This document shows, piece after piece, positions 59,387 through 64,000 of a stretch of 64,000 nt of DNA. The notes under the pieces were generated by a model. That model was not told the origin of the DNA. It saw nothing but the letters and a program-made list of their open reading frames with translations, and made no database searches. The position numbers and the translations under genes are program-made. The stretch's first letter is position 1; each line of letters begins with the position of its first letter. The DNA is from Rhodospirillaceae bacterium (GTDB taxonomy: Bacteria; Pseudomonadota; Alphaproteobacteria; Rhodospirillales; UBA2165): the NCBI GenBank assembly GCA_018649725.1, contig JABIHH010000063.1, forward strand, positions 186,001 through 250,000, written 5' to 3'.

Positions 59387-60056
59387 ATGACGTCCAGAGC
59401 GGATCTTTGATTTTTTCCAAAAAAGCAGCATGGGCGGCTTGTTCCGCTTCGCTGGCTGCATGGGGGCGGGGGTCTCGGCGCTGGCTTTCGATGGCGGCAA
59501 TGGTTTCACCGGCCTTGTCTTGCGCCAGTTCAAATCCTTGTTGGCGACCACCGATAAGTTCAAGATAAACCTCGGCCAGCAATTCGGCATCCAACAGCGC
59601 GCCGTGGAGCGTCCGGCTGGTATTATCAATTTCAAACCGTCGGCAAAGCGCATCCAAACTGGCGGGGGCGCCGGGGAATTTTTCACGGGCCATGCGCACT
59701 GTATCGATTGAGCGCGACATCGGCAGAGTTTCGAGACCTAAATGGCCGAGCTCAGCATTAATAAAGCGCATATCGAATTCAGCATTATGAATAACCAGCG
59801 GCGTGTCATCGCCGATGAACTCCAAAAACGCCTCCATGACATCCGCCATCACCGGAAAATCACTTAAAAATTCTTCGCTGAGACCATGGACACCAAAAGC
59901 TTCATCCGGCATGTCACGTTCCGGATTGATATATTGATGGTAGTTATTGCCGGTCGCGACATGATTGACCAATTCAATGCAGCCGATTTCAACAATGCGG
60001 TCGCCGTCATTTTGGCGAAAGCCGGTGGTTTCGGTATCGAGCACAATTTCACGCAT
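59385..60056 (-). CDS. dnaQ: DNA polymerase III epsilon subunit
   Basis: MREIVLDTETTGFRQNDGDRIVEIGCIELVNH; VIHNAEFDMRFINAEL; LHGALLDAELLAEVYLEL. Confidence 0.97.
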   Translation of the reverse strand: MREIVLDTETTGFRQNDGDRIVEIGCIELVNHVATGNNYHQYINPERDMPDEAFGVHGLSEEFLSDFPVMADVMEAFLEFIGDDTPLVIHNAEFDMRFINAELGHLGLETLPMSRSIDTVRMAREKFPGAPASLDALCRRFEIDNTSRTLHGALLDAELLAEVYLELIGGRQQGFELAQDKAGETIAAIESQRRDPRPHAASEAEQAAHAAFLEKIKDPLWTS

Positions 60057-60688
60057 TATTTAGGCTGCCTAATTTGTTTGAGCGGCCAGTTGCGGCCGGG
60101 TTGGTTTTGCACAATGGTAATAATGTTTCGAATACACAATAAACTGTGATTGCGGCCCATGCTAGTTTGAATAAGAAAATCAGCGCGTTTTCTTTTTTCT
60201 GAATCCGGCATTTGACTTTCAAGCACTTGAGCGAGGCGGTCCTCTGTCATGCCCGGACGGGAGAGAACGCGGATTTTTTGTAAATATTTCGGCGCTGTAA
60301 CAACGGCAACACCATCACAGATTTGATCGGTGCCGACCTCAAACAACAGCGGTACGTCCAAAACAACTATTTTCTCGTGGCGCTTGGCTGCTTGGCGTAG
60401 ATATTCATATTGCACGCCGCGCACCATCGGATGAAGAATGGCTTCAAGCGTGGCCAGGGCGGCTTTATCATCAAAAACTTTCGGGCCCAACGCTGACCGG
60501 TCCACTTGACCATCTTTCACCACACCTGGAAAAGCCTCGCCAACGGCTGCAACTGCTTTGCCGCCGGGCCCCGTTAGGTGATGGACCGTCGCATCCGCAT
60601 CATAGACCGAGACACCAAAATGCCGGAACGCCTGGGCTGCCGTCGTCTTGCCCATCCCGATCGAGCCTGTCAGGCCGAGAATATACAT
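60056..60688 (-). CDS. coaE: dephospho-CoA kinase
   Basis: MYILGLTGSIGMGKTTAAQAFRHFGVSVYDADATVHHL. Confidence 0.97.
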   Translation of the reverse strand: MYILGLTGSIGMGKTTAAQAFRHFGVSVYDADATVHHLTGPGGKAVAAVGEAFPGVVKDGQVDRSALGPKVFDDKAALATLEAILHPMVRGVQYEYLRQAAKRHEKIVVLDVPLLFEVGTDQICDGVAVVTAPKYLQKIRVLSRPGMTEDRLAQVLESQMPDSEKRKRADFLIQTSMGRNHSLLCIRNIITIVQNQPGRNWPLKQIRQPK

Positions 60689-61531
60689 TCAGACCCCCAT
60701 CGCTTTTAGGACGTGCTGACGTAAATCTTCACCGACCTCCGGCTCAATGCCAAACCAGGCGGCAAAACCGGGCCGCGCCTGATGCAAGAGCATACCCAGA
60801 CCATCAACGGTTGGATTGCCGCGTGCTCGAGCATTTTTTAATAATGCCGTTTCAAGCGGCGTGTAGACGATATCCGTGACGGTCGCGGTCGTCGGTAAAT
60901 GGCTGAGATCAAGCTCCAAGGCGACCTGGCCTTTCATGCCGAGGCTGGTGGTGTTCACCAAAGTCTGGACTTCGGCCAAAATGTCCGCCCGATCGTCCCA
61001 GGCAAACACTTTAACAGGAGAGCCAAATTCTTGAGCAAGGTCATCAGCCCGCTCTTTGGTGCGATTAAGCAATCTGATTTCAGGCGCGCCGGCTTCTTGT
61101 AGCGCCACCAGGATCGCCCGGGCTGCACCACCCGCACCCAGCACAATTGCGGGCCCAGAACTTGCCTGCCAGTTTGGCTGATGATCTTTGAGATTTTCCA
61201 GAAACCCGAAGCCATCGGTATTGCTGCCGAGAAGCGAGCCATCCTTTTGCACAACAACCGTATTAACCGCGCCAACACGGGCGGCAATGTCATCCACCTG
61301 ATCGACAATTTTTAAAGTCGCCTCTTTGTGCGGCAAGGTCACATTGGTGCCCCGGCGTCCTTGCTCTCCAAGGCCCCGCAAATAGCCATCAAGATTTTCC
61401 GGCTCGACCGCAAAGGGCAGATACTCGCCATCAATTTTATACTGATCCAGCCAAAAGCCGTGCAGATGCGGCGATAAAGAATGCTCGATAGGCCAGCCGA
61501 TAACGCCAGCTTTTAGAGAGACCCCGCTCAT
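60689..61531 (-). CDS. aroE: shikimate dehydrogenase
   Basis: AGVIGWPIEHSLSPHLHGFWL, GTNVTLPHKEATLKIVDQ, VLGAGGAARAILVALQEAG. Confidence 0.97.
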   Translation of the reverse strand: MSGVSLKAGVIGWPIEHSLSPHLHGFWLDQYKIDGEYLPFAVEPENLDGYLRGLGEQGRRGTNVTLPHKEATLKIVDQVDDIAARVGAVNTVVVQKDGSLLGSNTDGFGFLENLKDHQPNWQASSGPAIVLGAGGAARAILVALQEAGAPEIRLLNRTKERADDLAQEFGSPVKVFAWDDRADILAEVQTLVNTTSLGMKGQVALELDLSHLPTTATVTDIVYTPLETALLKNARARGNPTVDGLGMLLHQARPGFAAWFGIEPEVGEDLRQHVLKAMGV

Positions 61532-62133
61532 GTTTCCATCAATCCCTGACCGCGCAGAAATTCCAGCAACGGCAAAAGCGGCAGACCCAGCACGGTGAAG
61601 AAATCGCCTTCGACATGGCTGAAAAGCTGCGCGCCGATATCTTCCAGGCGATAGGCACCGACGGAAGCCAGCACGTCATCGCCTGCTTTATCCAAATAGC
61701 TTTTGATAAAATCATCACTGAGGTCACGCATCGTCAAACGCACATCCGCCGTGACCTGCCACATAATTTCGCCGCCATGGATAACTGTGGCAGCGGTAAT
61801 AAGCCGGTGTAGTTTTCCGCGCAGGCTTTCCAAATGCTGCACCGCGCCGGCGCGACCGACGGGTTTGTCAAAAAGCTGGCCGTCACATTCGAGGATTTGA
61901 TCGGCGCCGATCACTAATGCCTCTGGATGATGGGCAGAAACCGCTTGGGCTTTGGCAATAGCGAGCTCCAGCGCGACATCTTCGACAGATTTTTCACTTG
62001 AGCCTGCTTTGATGGCGTCTTCATCGACGTTTGAGACCACAATCTCAAAATTGACGCCGGCATTGCTCAGCATGCGGCTCCGAACTTTACTGGCCGAGGC
62101 TAAGATAAGGGGGTGTGACGTTGCTTCCATCAA
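61528..62133 (-). CDS. maf: Maf family nucleotide pyrophosphatase
   Basis: LILASASKVRSRMLSNAGVNFEIVVSNVDE; VIGADQILECDGQLFDKP. Confidence 0.95.
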   Translation of the reverse strand: MMEATSHPLILASASKVRSRMLSNAGVNFEIVVSNVDEDAIKAGSSEKSVEDVALELAIAKAQAVSAHHPEALVIGADQILECDGQLFDKPVGRAGAVQHLESLRGKLHRLITAATVIHGGEIMWQVTADVRLTMRDLSDDFIKSYLDKAGDDVLASVGAYRLEDIGAQLFSHVEGDFFTVLGLPLLPLLEFLRGQGLMET

Positions 62134-62136
62134 ACT

Positions 62137-62958
62137 CTATCCGGCCTTCTGATCCACATATTGGGCATGAAGTTGGAGAATGGCAGCCGCCGTCTCTTCG
62201 ATGCTGCGCCGGGTCACGTCTAGAATTTCCCATTTTTGCTGCGCATAAAGCCGCTTGGCATAATTGACCTCTTCGGCAACCTGATCGGGATCGGCATAAG
62301 TTGTCTCTTCGCTTTCAGCCAACATGCGTAATCGGGAACGGCGGATCTGGACCAGAGTGCGGGTGTCTTTTATCAAGCCGACGACCAGTGGCTTTTGCAA
62401 CTCGAAAACCTCTTCCGGTAATTCATGGCCAAGCACAATCGGTATATTCGCGGCCTTAATGCCGCGATTGGCCAAATAGATACAGGTCGGCGTTTTCGAC
62501 GTCCGGGAGACACCGAGGATAACCACATCCGCCGCCTCCAAATTCCACGTTGCCTGCCCATCGTCGTGGGTCATGGCATAGTCCATCGCCGAGATACGAT
62601 TAAAATAGTCGTCATCCAAAGTGTGTTGGCGGCCAGGCTGGGCATGGCCCTCTTCGTTTAGATAATTTCCAAAGGCCGACATGATTGGTTGCAGCACCGA
62701 AACACAGGGAACTTTCAAGCGCCGACAGGCGGTCTGTAGCTGGGCAATGATTTCGGTATTCACCAAGGTGTAGAGCACGAAGCCGGGACGTTCCTCAATA
62801 TCTGCGATGACATCTTCGATCTGACGCTGCGAGCGAACCAAATTCCAGATGTGTTCCACCGGCTGGGTGTGTTCAAATTGAACAAGACAAGCCCGGGCTA
62901 CAGATTCCACTGTTTCACCCGTTGCATCGGATATTAAATAGAGATGGAACTCAGGCAT
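62137..62958 (-). CDS. ppsR: pyruvate,water/phosphate dikinase regulatory protein (DUF299 kinase/pyrophosphorylase)
   Basis: FHLYLISDATGETVESVARACLVQFE; VVILGVSRTSKTPTCIYLANRGIKAANIPIV. Confidence 0.95.
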   Translation of the reverse strand: MPEFHLYLISDATGETVESVARACLVQFEHTQPVEHIWNLVRSQRQIEDVIADIEERPGFVLYTLVNTEIIAQLQTACRRLKVPCVSVLQPIMSAFGNYLNEEGHAQPGRQHTLDDDYFNRISAMDYAMTHDDGQATWNLEAADVVILGVSRTSKTPTCIYLANRGIKAANIPIVLGHELPEEVFELQKPLVVGLIKDTRTLVQIRRSRLRMLAESEETTYADPDQVAEEVNYAKRLYAQQKWEILDVTRRSIEETAAAILQLHAQYVDQKAG

Positions 62959-63467
62959 GTGTTTTTAATTTTCCCCTCAACCCCCATTTTGTGGGACTTT
63001 TTAAGCTCAATCCAGGTATAACTTCGGCGTATCAAAATAGGATAAATACTGGATAAGTCGGCACTAATTCAATTCTATAAAATTTCATTCAAAACCAAAC
63101 ACGTATCATCAATCAGTTTTACTAAACGTATAACCCTAACCTAATCGGGTTAATCAAAATGACAACCAAAATTGAACCCGCTTTATCCCCAATTTTAACA
63201 CCGGAGATTATTTTTAATCTCCCAATCTAGGCCAAGAGTTGCGCGCTTTAGAACATTTATCCCACACTTATTCAATTTTGATCCCAACTTCTCTGCAGAA
63301 AAAAATTCCCGGCGTTTTTTCTGGATAAGTTGAGGATAAGAAATAATCCCCTGCTTTCACACTACAACTACAACAACAACCTTTTTACTATATATATATA
63401 ATATAGTAGTACCTCTCGTGGATAACTTCACGAGATCATAATCTTACTAGAGAGAAAACCAGTTCAT
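62959..63467. other. oriC: probable chromosomal replication origin (oriC)
   Basis: ~0.5 kb AT-rich intergenic region between divergent ppsR and hemE. DnaA-box-like 9-mers: TTATCCCCA (63183-63191 +), TTATCCAGA (63320-63328 -), TTATCCTCA (63331-63339 -), TTATCCACG (63417-63425 -). AT-rich tatatatatataatata at ~63388-63406. Confidence 0.85.
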
Positions 63468-64000
63468 ATGACGACCAAGTCTTCAGAAAATATCACTGGC
63501 CAAAAAAAAATGCTGCAGGTTCTCAGGGGCGAAAAATCTGAGACCCCTCCTTTATGGCTCATGCGACAGGCCGGCAGACACTTGAAAGAGTATCTCAAAA
63601 TCAGATCAAAGGCGAAAAATTTCTTAGATTTTTGCTACACACCTGATCTCTCTGTCGAAGCCACCCTACAGCCCATTAGACGATATGGTTTCGATGCTGC
63701 GATTTTATTTTCAGATATCTTGGTTATTCCAGACGCTCTTGGTCAGCAAGTGGACTTTGTGCCAGGTACCGGACCCGTCTTAGAAGCAATCTCGTCGGCT
63801 AAAGAACTTGAAGTTTTAAAAGCAGATCGTCTACATGATCACTTGGCACCGGTTTATGAAGCAATCGGACGTATTCGCCAAGAATTGAGCGAGCATCACT
63901 CTCAAACCACACTTATAGGCTTCGCCGGTGCACCGTGGACTGTTGCGACCTATGTTGTTGAGGGGGGAGGCAGCAAGGATTATCAAAAGACGCGCAAATG
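63468..64000 (+). CDS. hemE: uroporphyrinogen decarboxylase (partial, 3' end off window)
   Basis: ATG at 63468: MTTKSSENITGQKKMLQVLRGEKSETPPLWLMRQAGRHLKEYLKIRSKAKNFLDFCYTPDLSVEATLQPIRRYGFDAAILFSDILVIPDALG. Confidence 0.97.
   Translation, partial: MTTKSSENITGQKKMLQVLRGEKSETPPLWLMRQAGRHLKEYLKIRSKAKNFLDFCYTPDLSVEATLQPIRRYGFDAAILFSDILVIPDALGQQVDFVPGTGPVLEAISSAKELEVLKADRLHDHLAPVYEAIGRIRQELSEHHSQTTLIGFAGAPWTVATYVVEGGGSKDYQKTRK

Noticed and set aside
62959-63467. CtrA sites (TTAA-N7-TTAA) or GANTC methylation sites in the putative origin
   Set aside because: Scanned by eye; TTAA-like pairs lacked the right spacing and no GANTC was noticed, so I do not claim Caulobacter-type control.
1-64000. rRNA, tRNA, prophage or intact transposase genes
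   Set aside because: No diagnostic tRNA/rRNA sequence and no integrase, transposase or phage structural proteins recognised; a tRNAscan/Infernal run would be needed to exclude small RNAs.

Overview
This is a 64 kb alphaproteobacterial chromosomal window, mostly conserved housekeeping genes. From left to right: tsaB (partial), VanX-type dipeptidase, polysaccharide deacetylase, Bax-like glucosaminidase, trpS, murJ, glnD, mutS, a PiT phosphate transporter, ald, a three-member GT9 glycosyltransferase/AmpG-like MFS cluster, a PfkB kinase, EI24/bactofilin/lipoprotein, nth, DUF2244, dapB, dnaJ-dnaK-grpE-hrcA, rph-rdgB-hemW, LppC, rsmI-yraN-BON-gshB, a GT-like/methyltransferase pair, comM, an orphan FliN-like protein, HIT, hisE-hisF-hisA-hisH-DUF2628-hisB, hslVU, MBL hydrolase, XRE, Smr, lutCBA, a second MBL protein, a solute-binding protein, mltA, Tim44-like, fxsA, secB, dnaQ, coaE, aroE, maf, ppsR and hemE (partial). 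I saw no CRISPR array, phage, intact transposon, rRNA or tRNA. The strongest non-coding observations are: (1) a probable chromosomal replication origin in the ppsR-hemE intergenic region, with DnaA-box-like 9-mers and a DnaA-box/GC-rich/TAG-trio/AT-rich arrangement; (2) an 18/18 match to the E. coli Pho-box consensus upstream of the PiT transporter; (3) a decayed accessory patch at about 53.8-56.0 kb with flanking related repeats and a start-less remnant resembling the C-terminus of a GntR/FCD regulator; (4) a family of dispersed palindromic intergenic repeats; (5) several small duplications and low-complexity coding tracts. I did not find a clear, coherent novel multi-gene system.
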